NCBI GenBank assembly: GCA_036927565.1
Contig: JAYESD010000004.1
Span: 92,074,942 to 92,138,941 of the forward strand
Direction: 5' to 3'
Origin: Tuctoria greenei
Taxonomy: Eukaryota > Streptophyta > Magnoliopsida > Poales > Poaceae
DNA: 64,000 nucleotides
The notes beneath the pieces were generated by a model that searched no databases, was not told where the DNA came from, and saw only the letters and a program-made list of their open reading frames with translations. The number at the start of each line of letters is the position of its first letter. Position 1 is the stretch's first letter. Position numbers and translations under genes: made by a program. Of this stretch, positions 12,113 through 23,747 are shown in pieces.

Positions 12113-13722
12113 AGTTTGGTTAAATTTCCCATGTCCAATAAAGCAAGCTCCAACCCTCACCACTCCTTTCCTATCATCCCACTATCCTCACTTGTCTAAG
12201 TAGGAGAGAAGTAAAATGTAGAATATCAAAAACACTTTCCTACTTAGGACTTGGGTGCTTATTTTGATTCCATCATATGAAGTGCCTTTGTCACATAAAT
12301 TGCGACTCACCGGTAGGTAAGGCCGGTAGAGCCTTTCACTTTCCCATGTTTTCATGTCAAATAAAGATAGGTACAATAACAAGTGCGGGGGAGGTCCCAT
12401 AGACCTCGCAAAGTGCAACATGCCCGGACCATTATGAAATAACAATTCAAGGCATCGCATGAAGGACCACGAGAAGATTCGACCAAGCCATGATGGCTTG
12501 GCCCACCATTCTTCAATAAGGCGATGGTTTGCACTCTCTCACCTCTTATCCTTCTATACCTAATTTATGAGTTGATTTTGATTATGCATATCATTAAAAG
12601 CCAACTCATTAGAAGTTAAATTGTGCAATTTTTTATATCATATTTTGCTAGAGAATGGAATATGTCTACACCTCATTTCAATTTCATTACCATGTGCTTG
12701 AACCACATATTAATTTAGGAAAAACATGTCATATTTGTATTTGATTGCCGTGATATGGTAAATGAGTGAAACTTGGAAACTCTTCAGGCTGGAATTTAAT
12801 TTTGGTATTGCAATTTTTAAAGTCATCAGATATTTTCCACTATCTCTCATTAGAATTTAAATGCCCGCCAAGGCCATATGATACAAATATTGAAAACTAT
12901 ATGCATATTCCAATTCGCATTTTCATTGAAATTTGTCAAATTCTTGACCCTTTTGAGTGACTTTCATGAAATATTTTATTGGGAAATTTCTTGTGCACTC
13001 CACCATATTCCATGATATTCACACATCCACCATCAAAAGGTACTCCATGCAAATTCTGCAAAATCCCCTCTCAATAAAAAGATGCACAAAAAGGGGTAGA
13101 AGGCATCGCTATATAGCTCTCTCAAAAAGAACACAATTAAAAAAAGAGAGAGCCAATAAGTCGCCATGATTCATCCTTGCACAAAAAGAGAGAGTTATCA
13201 ATTGGTAGTCATCACCACAATTTATCATCCACCATCCATAATAAGTGCACAAGAATTTCTTTAGTCATTGGTTTTTGTTGCATGGTCTTCTCATGTGGAT
13301 CGCGTTTTTGACTTAGTAACATATGAATCACAAGTGGGCCATTTTTTTTATCCCTATCAAGCTCCACAAGAGTAATATTTAGTTGTAGGAAAAGAAGTGG
13401 CAACTCATGCCAAGGTGAGGACTAAACATAGTGAGATACGAGAGCATTCTTTTGAGGAGTATGGCAATACCTTTTTGACATGTGAAAATATAGCAAACTC
13501 CAAGTTTATTTCAGTAGGAGGAGTCCAAGTGAACTACATTCAAGCCGTTCCATCTCTCAAACACCCAAGATGATGTGGTAGCCACATATCAAAGGTTCTT
13601 GAACAAAAGTATGTGTTGAAATGTTATGTATACATACTCCATACTTGTAGGTGAAATATGATATCACTTAGTTCTTCTTGCCTTCACTCGAGGATGAGTA
13701 AAGGACGAAGTATGGGGGAGTT
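12113..13722 (+). other. 3' untranslated region and polypurine tract of element X
   Basis: No supported ORF was found. The segment links the integrase stop to a polypurine tract TATGGGGGAG at 13711-13720, preceded by CTCGAGGATGAGTAAAGGACGAAG, which primes plus-strand DNA synthesis in this family. Parts are homologous to 6808-8179. Confidence 0.55.
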
Positions 13723-14040
13723 AATTCAAGCATGTTAATTCCTTAGTTGCTTGTTCATTCATTGCTCTATTCATTTAGAGCCCCTAGTCTTCGATAGAGA
13801 GGTAAGGGAAGTAATCAATAGCGTAGGCGTGGTGTTTGACTTGACGTAACATTTGATTATATCATAGTCCACGGGTTGTAGATGTAGGTGGTAGGTTGTG
13901 ACAACCCTATCCATCTGTTGTAAACCTCCACATTCGACTACTACGTAGGCTCTTGGCGGGAGTCACATGGCAGACCAGGGTAAGCCCGTGCCAATACAAG
14001 CCGCTATTGATGGACTTTCTTTGAATTAAATAAATGAACT
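13723..14040 (+). repeat. Likely 3' LTR fragment of element X
   Basis: It directly follows a polypurine tract. It holds a block (13865-13995: GTGGTAGGTTGTGACA, then CTCTTGGCGGGAGTC and GGGTAAGCCCGTGCC) that matches the same-order block in both element Z LTRs (2625-2735, 9235-9345). The rest of the LTR is missing, so this is a truncated copy. Confidence 0.5.
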
Positions 14041-14680
14041 CAAATGGAAATCAAGTACCTTACTTGAGATGGAAAGAATTATGGAGGTACAAAGGTGGAG
14101 AGGGTTCGACAAGCCAGAACCCTATCCTTATGTGGAAGTAGCCCGACAAATCATAGCCTCCTCCTCCTCTTTCTCACTCTCTCCCTATTTTCCTAGCACA
14201 TGGGCAGCGCTATGCCTTTGGAGTGGAGTACTAGACTCAAGATTTTGGTGTGTGGAGTGAGGGAGCCCCTACCCCCTATTTATACCGTCCAAATGTTAAT
14301 TTGGCACCAGAACATGTGGATGACTCAGTCGCCATCGTGATCACCAAGAAGTGAGGAGGCAACACGTGGCAGTTGACTGCGTTTGGTGCAAATAACACTT
14401 TGGGCGAGCTGGTGGTTCGGCTGAAACCCCAACGGCTCCAATCGCACAGAAACTTCTCTATGACACTGTTATGTGGGCCCCCATCATGGGTATGGGTGAT
14501 TCCGGTGATTTTTTGTTGGTTTTCTCCTCTGAGTGGGCCCTTGAATCCTTGTGCTTACGCGTGATTGGTCAGAAGGTGTGTTTCTTGGATTGGCCCCTGT
14601 AAATACCTCTAATTATGGGCATAATTCACCTGCATACAAAATTGCACCAACACTTGCGGAAATAGTTAGTAAATAACTCC
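14041..14680 (-). repeat. Reverse-strand LTR-like fragment
   Basis: Read on the minus strand, it has a promoter-like GGTATAAATAGGGGG (about 14269-14285) and a candidate start TGTTGGTGCAATTTTG near 14656. No coding sequence was seen. It is probably an LTR or solo LTR of another gypsy family. Without a second copy in the window this is inference only. Confidence 0.35.
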
Positions 14681-14689
14681 CGCCACTAT

Positions 14690-15235
14690 GTTGGTTATCC
14701 AATTCATATCATTTATGCACAGAATTGTCGATCGGATTTGGCATTTAAGGACATTCAACACTACCCATAGACTCATGAGGATGCCTTATACGTAGCCAAC
14801 AATGGGAACTTCAACAACAACAATAGCTATCATTCATGAGGTCAACGGTGGGGCCAACCACGTCCTTTCCTTCTTGGAGGGTACAACAAGAACATTGGAA
14901 ACATTGGAAATCAAGCCAACTTCAGAGAGCTTGCCATTAGCCAATTGAAGATGAATGATGCCTTATCCAAGAAGATTTTGGCTAATGACAAGACCCTATA
15001 AAATGTCAATGCCAAGATTGAAGGACTATCCTCGGCCTTCAAGAATTAACTGAGCTTCAAAAAGATGTTGGGGACTTAGTTGTCTCAACTAACAACCATT
15101 GTTCCGCTAGTGGAAAATGGCATGATATCAGGGCAGCCTAAACCTCCCATAGAAAATGTCCACATGGTTTCTCTACGGGAAGGCAACAGGCTAAAGGACC
15201 CTGGATACTATGAGACCTATGTATGCTGAATACAT
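14690..15235 (+). pseudogene. gag: Remnant of an element-Z-like gag C-terminus
   Basis: It matches 3640-3890 (YVANNGNFNNNN near 14798, AKIEGLSSAFKN near 15010, MVSLREGN near 15165) but keeps a ~200-base stretch (14840-15005) that the 3.7 kb copy has lost. Stops interrupt it. It ends where the copia LTR starts, so it is the host sequence into which the copia element inserted. Confidence 0.6.
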
Positions 15236-15256
15236 TGGCTATGATGATAAAAGTTT

Positions 15257-16958
15257 TGTATACTGCCAAAACACTCTTTTAACAAGGTCCGACTCTAGGT
15301 CCGAACTCCTGCAAGGTCCGACAAATAGGTCTGACTTGTTCAGGGTACCTCCGACAAGGTTCGACGTAAGTTCTCACTTGTATTGTCTAGGTTTGACTTA
15401 CTTTGGATAGGTCTGACTTCTTTGTCTAGGTCCGACTTGATTTGGCAAGGTCCGACTAAGCTTTAGTAAGCTCCGGCACTAGGTCCGACTAGCTTTGGTA
15501 AGCTCCAATGCTAGGTCCTATTAGCTTTGGTAAGCTCCGGCTCATGGTCCGGTTAGTTTTGGCAAGGTTTGAAGCTAGATTGCAATTGTTCTGTTTTTTT
15601 CTTGCAAATGTTTCAAACTTTATTTACATTTACAGAATGTTTGCTTAGTATTCTTTTACTAAGTTTTTGATGTGTTTTGGATGATCATGGTGGTTAATGT
15701 TTGTTATGGTTCACAGCATGCTTATGTGAGGTGCTTACGTAAGGAGCTGTGGTTTCGGAACTAATGAGAGTCATGTCGAGGACTTGTGCTCGGAAGTATT
15801 GGTGATTTATTCATGTACAAGTGTTGCTAGAGTTCAAGACATGGCTGGTAACAGGATCTATTAAACTAGTCTTAGAGAGGAGGTGAGGTTCAATAACCAT
15901 GTTCGGGATGAATTGTGGTTGAGTGGATCGGAAGGTTGTGCAGCATGTTTGAATCAAGAACAATGCATATGAAGGTATCATGGACATCGTTGGAAGGTGT
16001 TTGCACATGTTCAAGGAGTGCATGGACGTGGCTACATGGTTCCGAGGCGTGATGAAGAGATGTGGACGTAAATAATTGGTCATAAAGGTCCAACCGACTA
16101 GGTTATGCACTAAGGTTGCGGCTCAGTCGGGTTTGACTCAAATATTGAAAGATTTGAGTTTGTTATGATAGGCCTTCGTATGGGTCACGAAGTTGGGTTG
16201 TTTTAGGAATGTGAGATACGTTCCTAAGGTGTTTGTAATTCCTAAGATTGCATCTATCTGCGTATGGAAGAGTCTTGAGCAGTTATGGAAACTTTCGGTT
16301 GAATCTGAGTTGGATTTGAGTTCTAGTTAGGATTGGGTTGGCCTAAGGGCTAGTTATATAAGCAAGGGAGGCCAGAGCTCATGGTGCACGACATTGGGGC
16401 TGTTCCTCTTGTAGTTTTATCAATAAAATTCATAGTTCAAATGTACTTTTGTGCCTTGTTCGTCCGACTTGTTTCAGACAAGTTTTTCTCGTCGAGTTTT
16501 TGCACAGCACTACCTTGCTTTTGTGGTTTTATCATAACTGGAGTTTCAGAAATCCAATTGATGTGATTCTTTTTTGGTTGTCTTTACAACTTGATTATCT
16601 ATCATCTGTGAAAATTTCACGGTCATTGGATTTGTGGTTTTGGATCTAAACGAGTTTCATTGTAGTGTTGCAGATCTTGTTCTTCTCGGGTAGAACAGAT
16701 TGACCCTTGTTCAATCATTCAATCGTAACTTGAGTTTTCTCGACGGTTTTTTGTGTTTCTTGTTGTCGTGTCTTTGTGACTTGATTCTCCACATTCTATA
16801 CTGTTTTTGTCATAATTGATCACATTTAGATTAGTCACACACACAATTTCTTAACATATTGATTTTCTATTGAGGGGTTTTTGTTGCTTCCGCTGAAAAA
16901 GTTTTAAATCTACCATTCATCACCTCTGGTAGATTTTCACATGCCATTTGATCCTACA
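15257..16958 (+). repeat. Copia 5' LTR with internal AGGTCCGACT repeats
   Basis: The LTR is bounded on the right by CA just before the primer-binding site. The first ~330 bases (15285-15570) hold about a dozen degenerate copies of AGGTCCGACT and GTAAGCTCCGGC in a tandem-like array. A TATATAAG promoter candidate lies at 16354-16361. A single copy is in the window, so the left boundary (TGTATACTGCC) is inferred. Confidence 0.6.
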
Positions 16959-16960
16959 AT

Positions 16961-16980
16961 TGGTACAGAGCCACGGGCTC
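16961..16980 (+). other. Copia primer-binding site
   Basis: TGGTACAGAGCCACGGGCTC lies two bases after the LTR end. The usual initiator-Met site reads TGGTATCAGAGC; this copy lacks one T, a sign of decay. Confidence 0.7.
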
Positions 16981-17018
16981 TAATATTTGTGATTTTCTCG
17001 TGTTTTTGACTAAGCCTC

Positions 17019-18212
17019 ATGGAGAAATACTCTGCAGTACCTTGTGTGTTTAGTGGCATTGATTTTCATGTTTGGAAGCTTTTATCCAGGTGCAAGGCTT
17101 CGCAATATGGGAAAGGTGTACAAGCCTTACGACGTGCTGCCAAATGATCAGGTCACGGCTACAACCTTAAGAGATGTTGACAACAACAACAAAACCCAGA
17201 ACATGATAATCCACGGACTAACTCAGAGCGACTTCGACCATGTTGCACACCTCCGATCAGCGTACAATGTGTGGAGAGCACTTTGTGACTACCATGAAGG
17301 ACCCAACACGGTCAAGGAGGTAAGGAATAATATGTTCAAGAAAGAATATATGTGCTTTGAGAAGCAACACGGTGAGTCAATTGATGAATTATTTGCTCGC
17401 TTTAACAAAATTCTCAACAACTTGGGTAGTGTTAATGTCAACTTTTCAGATGCTGAGAATGCTAGGCAGTTATTAAGTGCATTAGACATGTCAATCTGGG
17501 AGATGAAAGTAACATCTATTTGTGAATCCACTATCATGAGTACACTTACATTGGATGTGCTATATTCCAAGTTAAAAACTCATGAAATTGACATTATATC
17601 ACATAAGAACCCCAACAAGTCTCTTGCATTTGTTTTTAACGTGATAAGCCTAGCTCCAGCCAATCTTCGTCTAGCAATATCACTAACCCTGGAACAGACT
17701 AAAGAATTTATAGAAGAGGAGCTAGCACTCATCTCTACTCGGTTCTCAAAAGCATTGCAAAATGTGAGGACTAGAAGGAGAGGAAGCTCCGGACCTCAAC
17801 GATGTTCTGGATTTGGTATGTCAGGACACTTTCATACAGATTGTCCCAACCTTCCAGGTCCTTCTATCCGTGATGAAAAGCAGAATAAAGTCAAGTCCTC
17901 TTCTGGCAACACCAACAAGAAAAAGAAGGATTTTATAGGATGCAAACTGATAAATAGTTTCATCACCACACTTTAAGAACCATGCTCGAGTGATGTAGAC
18001 ATTGAAAGTGATGAAGATGATGATGATCTGGCAAACTTGTGCTTCATGGCGGGCAAATCAAGATCAAGTATGGATGATGCAGAACACAACAGTGACAACA
18101 AAGAGGTATGTCCTACTTGTGATGAAATGTATGATGCTATTTCCCATGCAACTTTTATTGTTAAGAAAAAGGACAAAAAACTTAGGGAGAATGCTTTAAA
18201 ATTGAGTCACTA
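17019..18212 (+). pseudogene. gag: Copia-type Gag (UBN2-like) with first zinc knuckle
   Basis: The natural start is ATG at 17019 (MEKYSAVPCVFSGIDFHVWK), the typical N-terminus of plant copia Gag. A frameshift near 17100 shifts the rest into the frame that runs to 17976. That part carries the UBN2-type capsid region (IIHGLTQSDFDHVAHL, RALCDYHEGPNTVKE, FKKEYMCFEKQHGESIDEL). The zinc knuckle near 17800 reads C-S-G-F-GMSGHFHTDC, so the second Cys of CX2CX4HX4C is lost. After a stop at 17976 the same frame continues to 18212 with an acidic stretch and LANLCFMAG. Gag would coat element RNA in cytoplasmic particles, but this copy is inactive. Confidence 0.75.
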
Positions 18213-18590
18213 GGATCTGAAATTAATCATTTGAAAACCTTGATTCCTAGGATGATTCTTGTTCCTCAAGCGATTCAATAAATGAGCAATTGACCTCCTT
18301 AAGAAGTGCACACTCCTCCACACTTGATAAACTTGAGTTAGAGATTGAAAAGAACAAAAAAGCTTGCTGCACTTAATGATAGAAACTTAAAAGATGCTTC
18401 TTGTTCTACAATTGATTTGCATTGTTCTACCTAAAATGATCTTGAAAAGAAACTAAAAGATGCTATGAATGAAATTTCCATATTTAACAACGCTTTACGT
18501 TCTCATGAAGTTAAATATTGTTCCAATTGAAAATTAAAAGGATAATCTTCATGTGAAAATTTACTTGATCTATTAAATAAACTTGATGAC

Positions 18591-19194
18591 ATGCATAGGA
18601 CATTAGACCGGTTTTTTAATGCAAATAAGAACCTAAACTTGCTGCTAGATTCCTCTAAATCCTTCAATGATAAATTTGGTTTAGGTTTTGATTCTCATGC
18701 TCATGCTAAAGCACATCCACCTAAAATTGTAAAGTCATTAGGAAGTGGCTTGATTAAAACAGTTCCTAAACCAAAAGAGGTGGTTTTTAAATCTACAGGA
18801 GTGTTGTCACATTCGGGTTCAGATAAACATACTGCATGCTCATCTATAAATGAACACAAAGTTAAATTTCATTGTACCTATTGTGGTAGAGATGGTCATG
18901 TCATAGATTTTTGTTATAGACTAGCTAAACAACATAAAAAGGAAATAATGCAAGCTAGATCATATAACTCTCTTGCCAAATTTGCTGCACATACTAACCC
19001 GAATGTTTGGAACATGGAACCTGCTGTTATAAGTCAAAAACATTCAAAGTTTACCTTCAGAGCTTCAGTTTTTACTTCCGAACCTTCTATTTTTGCCACT
19101 AGAGCTACTTATTTTTGTGCTACACAAGTAACACCTCATAAGTCAATAGTTGGGTACAAAGATCATCAAACTTTGGATCATAAACCTTCTGTTT
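18591..19194 (+). pseudogene. Copia Gag-Pol continuation with intact second CCHC knuckle
   Basis: An open frame starts with MHRTLDRFFNANKNLN, as in the coiled-coil spacer of this copia type. It reaches a canonical knuckle CTYCGRDGHVIDFC near 18876, with CX2CX4HX4C intact. Downstream NPNVWNMEP is seen. The frame ends at the Del-A LTR insertion at 19195, before any protease active site. The stretch 18213-18590 between the two Gag pieces reads as degraded coiled-coil spacer with many stops. Confidence 0.65.
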
Positions 19195-22100
19195 TGTAAA
19201 AGCCCAAAAAAATCATAATGCAATGTTAAAATAGGAGAATTAAAAATTTGAATGGGAAAAAGGAAATCAAAATGGAAACTAAAAAAAATCAAACCAATTC
19301 AACCTTCAATGGAAGAAATTAAATATTCAAAAAATGCTCATGTTCAAACATTGCCAAATAAAAATTTGAGTTCACCATTAAAATTCAAATATTCCAAATA
19401 GCCTGTCTGCAAAGTTTCAAAAATTTTGAAGTACATTTGCTATTTAATTCAGTGGCTCCATTTAATACCATTCAATATCAAATTCAAATTTGAATTTAAA
19501 TTGAAACTTGATCAATTAAAAGTTTTAAATTCAGAATCAGATCATAGATATTTTTTTGATCCTATCTACAAATTTTCATGAATTTTGGACCTTGTTTGGT
19601 GGTGGAATTAAAAGGACAGAGAATGGATAATGAGGAGAGGGGCGGGACCCACTTGTCATCCAGTGAACCAGCACAACAGAGCAAAACGTGCTCTGTTTCT
19701 CCGCTTTTCCCATGGCGCCACTGCACCTGCTGCATGTGCCTAATACTCCTCAAAAAGCCTGTTTCCAGGATGCAGAAATTCTTCCTTATCGTTGCTCAGA
19801 AGCTTGCTCCTCAACTCATTTCCTCTCTGCTCGCTCCAGTGCTGCGCTCTGCTTGCTCGAGTCACAGTGGCCGCCTACCTGTTCTCCATCGTCCAGCTGC
19901 AGCAAGGATCCTCGAGCCAGCTTCGTGCAGCAGGGGTGTGCGCCAGCGTGGCCTCAACCTCCCTGAGCCGCTGCCTGTTGCCTTCTTCCTCTACTGCATG
20001 GGGAACAACGTCTTCTTTCCCGGAGCTCAAAAACGACAGCGTGGGTGCTGCTCTCAGTTGCCCTGTCGTCTCGGCCCGTCTTCCACGCAACAAAAGACGC
20101 TCCAAGGTTCGCCACAACTCCACCATGCTGTCCCCATAGTTGCTAGTCCATTAGTAGCACCGTTTAGCAGTAGTTCGATTTTTTGATTCGGTCGTTCTCA
20201 GGAACAGAGGAAATTTCTGCCAGACAATTCAGATTCTACGTATAATTAATTTTCAATTCAGTTAGATAAGATATTTCTCATGACCATACGAACCCCCTAA
20301 ATAAAAAACCAAAGAAAATGATCCATCATATGCCCTGTTCTTCTAGTTCTTGTACCCGCCAAAGCTTGTGACCTAGGTCACCGGTGTATTTTTTTTCATT
20401 CAATTTCTCCCCGATTTTAGTTCATATTCTTGTTCCTCATTGCCTACTGGTTCCGTGCGATCAAATATCGAGCGCTATGGTGCTCTCTGTACACCGGGCG
20501 ACCTCGCCGGAGTTAGGTCCGCCGCCGCCGCCGTGGGAAGGCCACTTCCGGCCATTCCAGCCCTCCCCGACCACACCAGCGTCTTCCCATGTGGAGTTAG
20601 GTACAGGCGGCCATTTGGGGTCAAGCAGATGCAGGGGAAAGGCCGCCTGCGAGGTGCGCCGTCGTGGCAGCCGTGGGCGCCGCCAGCCACCTGCCCTGGG
20701 CCTAAGGTTGAAGGAGAGGCTATGGCCCACCCGTCAGCCTAACGAGGCATTGTCTGGTTCTAATTGCGGCTAGGATCAAGTGTGGCTGCTACGTGCACCT
20801 TATGGCCCAGGATGTTGCTTCCAACTCAGTGGCCTATTTCAATTAGTGGGGCCCACTGTCAACAGTTCAACCAATTTCCAATTTAAAATAATTGCAGAAA
20901 CTATCCAATCTTTGGAAATTTACCATGGACAGTTGAAATGTCCAAAAATTGTGAAATAAATTTTGTTGGATTCCTCATGGCAAGTAATTTGCAGTAACTC
21001 AAATTATTGGCTATTAAAGTCCCTGGTTTTTGCCTAATAATTCCCACAAAGTAAATCATTAGGAATTCATTCCAGATGATTTCTGTATTAGAAAATTCTC
21101 AAACTTTGCCACAATCTTCATTTAAATATCTTTGATGTAAAATAAAATTTTCAGAACACTTTGACGTCATTTACTGGAGAAAATTGTGCTTCCTTCTTCT
21201 ATGTCCCTGGAAATAGGAAAAACAACAAAGACATTTTCAGAATATTGTAGGAACTTGTAAATTTCATATCTCCATGTATAATGATTAGAAAAATGGCAAA
21301 CCAATTGTGTTGGACTCTATAGGAGTCCCTCTACCCAGAAAACCTTGTTTGACCTATACAAAAGCCTCGATTTGGCCATGAAAATTCAGCGAAGTCTAAA
21401 CGCTTAAGAAATTTTGTAGACCGACACATTTCAGTGCTGTATCTGAAACTTACCATGTCATTCCACGATGACCATATGAACTCATTGTAATTTTCTCAGG
21501 CTCAGGGGATCTGTTCAACCTGCATAAATTGAGATCACATCTCTATGTCCAAATCAATATCTATATGACTTCATATTTTTGTTGCCTAAGTTCGTCTTAT
21601 TTCCTCTCTGCTGCTGTGTATTCCAGCAACAGAACTATCAGTCCTAGCTAACATTAATCCTTCTTGAATTATAACTAACTTCGACTGTTACTTTGCTAAA
21701 TTGCATTCTTTTATTGTGCATTAGGTCTTGTGCAATCAAACCCAATTGCTTGACCAGAATAATCCAGAGGGTGGTTTGGGTAGATTAATACTCCACGTTT
21801 CGATATGCCATGCTTAATGTCTAGTTGGAAGAAATGGTAGAAGTCGAGAGGTTGGAACCTTCTCGCGAGACTAGCACTTGGTTTACACTGGATTGGAATT
21901 ATGAGTTTAACTATGAGGATTCACATTAATAAATTGTAGACCGGCCAGGAGCATAGGATGTAGTAGGACATGGTCCTGGCTGCATACTCCTGCCTATGTC
22001 GATTAAGGCTCGTCTCGTTCCTGGCCTTGTTGGACAAGTTTGAACTGTACCGGGTGCATACTGGCTATATGGGACCCAGGAAACCGATGTACCTTGAGGA

Positions 22101-23008
22101 TCCTATGTTGGAACCTTTTCAATCATCTTAGGGCATCGGATGTTGGTACAGTGGGAGTCAACTCGCTCATGAACATCTGCGGAGGTGTACGTTGAGGGAG
22201 CTCGCTATTCGGGTTGATCGAACTGTTTTGATGTAGTTAAATCTTGGGAAAGGTGGCTGTGTGCAACATCAGTGGAGTGTGCTATTGCAACTACAAGTAT
22301 GGGCGTACGTGTCGTGCAGTCCGGCTGTCTATTGGTTGCAATCACCGTCGGTCGCGGTTATTTTAGCATACTTGGACACTGAGTCTTGATGTAGTAAGAA
22401 GTGAATATGATTTATTGGAATTTGATACTTCTTGATATATAATTGTATTGCAAACTTGTATGTAGTAGTTGTACTGCAAACTTAATTTACTTTCTATGAA
22501 GCCTTAACTGGATGCTAAAAAAATGAAAGTAAGGATTGACTTGTAGGTGTGTCCTTTATGCAAATTCAGCAATTGTTATTTAGAGTTTCCAGCATGTAGT
22601 GTTTCATGCCTTAGGTGAGACGGTTAAGTCTTGCTGAGCGTCAAGCTCACGGTTGCACTATGTGGTTTTTGCAGGTATTATTAGCTTATGCTTATGTTGT
22701 GGTTTTCTGTGAGACCTCGAGCCTGTCGGGATGTATCTATCACGGAAACCATGCCGCTGCTCTCTTCTTCGTGTTTTTAGTGAGAAGAGTCCACGAGCAT
22801 GGACGGCTTCTCTTGTGCATAGTTAGTTGAGAGTGTGAGTATATAATATTTCGTCGCATTATATATTATGTTCTAAAAGATAATCGTCTTGTAAAATAAA
22901 ATATTTGTGTTGGTTATTTTGTATGGCTTTTCTTGTGTGCTGTTGAGTGCCGCATCGCACGGCACCACCGAATGTGATTCCTGGAACATGTCGACCCCGA
23001 TCCTCACA
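19195..23008 (+). repeat. Del-A 5' LTR, 3.8 kb
   Basis: It starts TGTAAAAGCCCAAAAAA, identical in form to 46175, and ends TCCTCACA three bases before the primer-binding site. The first ~1.42 kb is matched by the truncated 3' LTR, with similarity of roughly nine in ten by eye. Several open frames in 19578-20773 are not conserved as codons and are not called as genes. The end region shares GCATCGCACGGCACCACC with the Del-B LTR end. Confidence 0.82.
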
Positions 23009-23011
23009 ACT

Positions 23012-23023
23012 TGGTATCAGAGC
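23012..23023 (+). other. Del-A primer-binding site
   Basis: TGGTATCAGAGC matches the 3' end of initiator tRNA-Met used by plant retrotransposons. It lies three bases after the LTR. Confidence 0.85.
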
Positions 23024-23747
23024 CAAGTTTTGGGAATAGCACGCTTGAAAAGCACCTATTTTTGAAAATTACAAAGTAGTCGAGTGAGCATTAGTTATTA
23101 TGCCCACATAAGGTCTATTATCGTATTAGTTACTTAAGGTGGCAAGCAAACCTATGTGTTATTATATTCTATAACGATGCTACGACGTCAGGTAAGAGGT
23201 AAGGTACGTCACTGCAGGCGGATCAATTGCGATAAGATCACCATGCGAGAGGTATCATGTGATTTTTTCAGTGGCTTAGCACGGAAATGTCAATATGAGT
23301 CTCTAAAACTTTCCATGTTTGTGAGAACATATGACACACGGTACCCAGCGTGCTTCAAAATTAGTGGGAGCCTCTGTCGGGTGGGACATAACCCAATGCG
23401 CCCCCTATTGGTGCAGCACTATGCAAAGACGTGGGACCCCACCGAGTGGTAAAAAACCCGGTCATGTACCTCGAGATGTGTCTTAGCTCGGGGCGGCCCG
23501 TATGGAATGATACGGGACAAATGTTTTTACTTTCATATATCTTGTTGTGAATTGATCGCCTGTCGGGGCTGTGTCGTATGGTACCATATGATTGATCTGT
23601 AATTTGTGTGTAGTGGCAGGTACGCTAACCGCGTTATTCATAGCTCGAGTAAAAAACGTTCGCGAGTGAACGTCAATTGCGCCACCGTTGAGACGTACGC
23701 TGGAATATCAGCTTAAAATTTTTATTTGGTAAGGACATAGTACCGGC
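23024..23747 (+). other. Del-A leader, left part
   Basis: Non-coding leader. The stretch near 23325-23500 (GGTACCCAGCGTGCTTCAAA, GTCATGTACCTCGAGA) is homologous to the Del-B leader on the minus strand (35130-35340). It ends with CCGGC at 23743-23747, the left target-site duplication of Del-B. Confidence 0.6.
23743..23747 (+). repeat. Target-site duplication of Del-B (left)
   Basis: CCGGC is repeated exactly at 39889-39893. Five bases is the expected size for a gypsy insertion. Confidence 0.8.

Larger units (their letters stand above)
15257..19194 (+). mobile_element. Ty1/copia retrotransposon, 5' half
   Basis: The element shows, in order, a 1.7 kb LTR, a tRNA-Met-type primer-binding site and a copia-type gag with two zinc-knuckle regions. 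It is cut at 19195 by the Del-A LTR. Protease, integrase, RT and RNase H are not in the window; they would lie beyond the Del-A element on the right. The left LTR boundary is an estimate. Confidence 0.7.

Noticed and set aside
14069..14564. Two short plus-strand ORFs of about 63 codons
   Set aside because: No motifs are seen, and the region has LTR-like promoter features on the opposite strand.
19578..20773. Several overlapping plus-strand ORFs of 90-200 codons, with similar ones at 46558-47165
   Set aside because: They lie inside the Del-A LTRs. The two LTR copies differ by indels that change the reading frames, and no domain motifs are seen. Length comes from GC-rich, stop-poor sequence.
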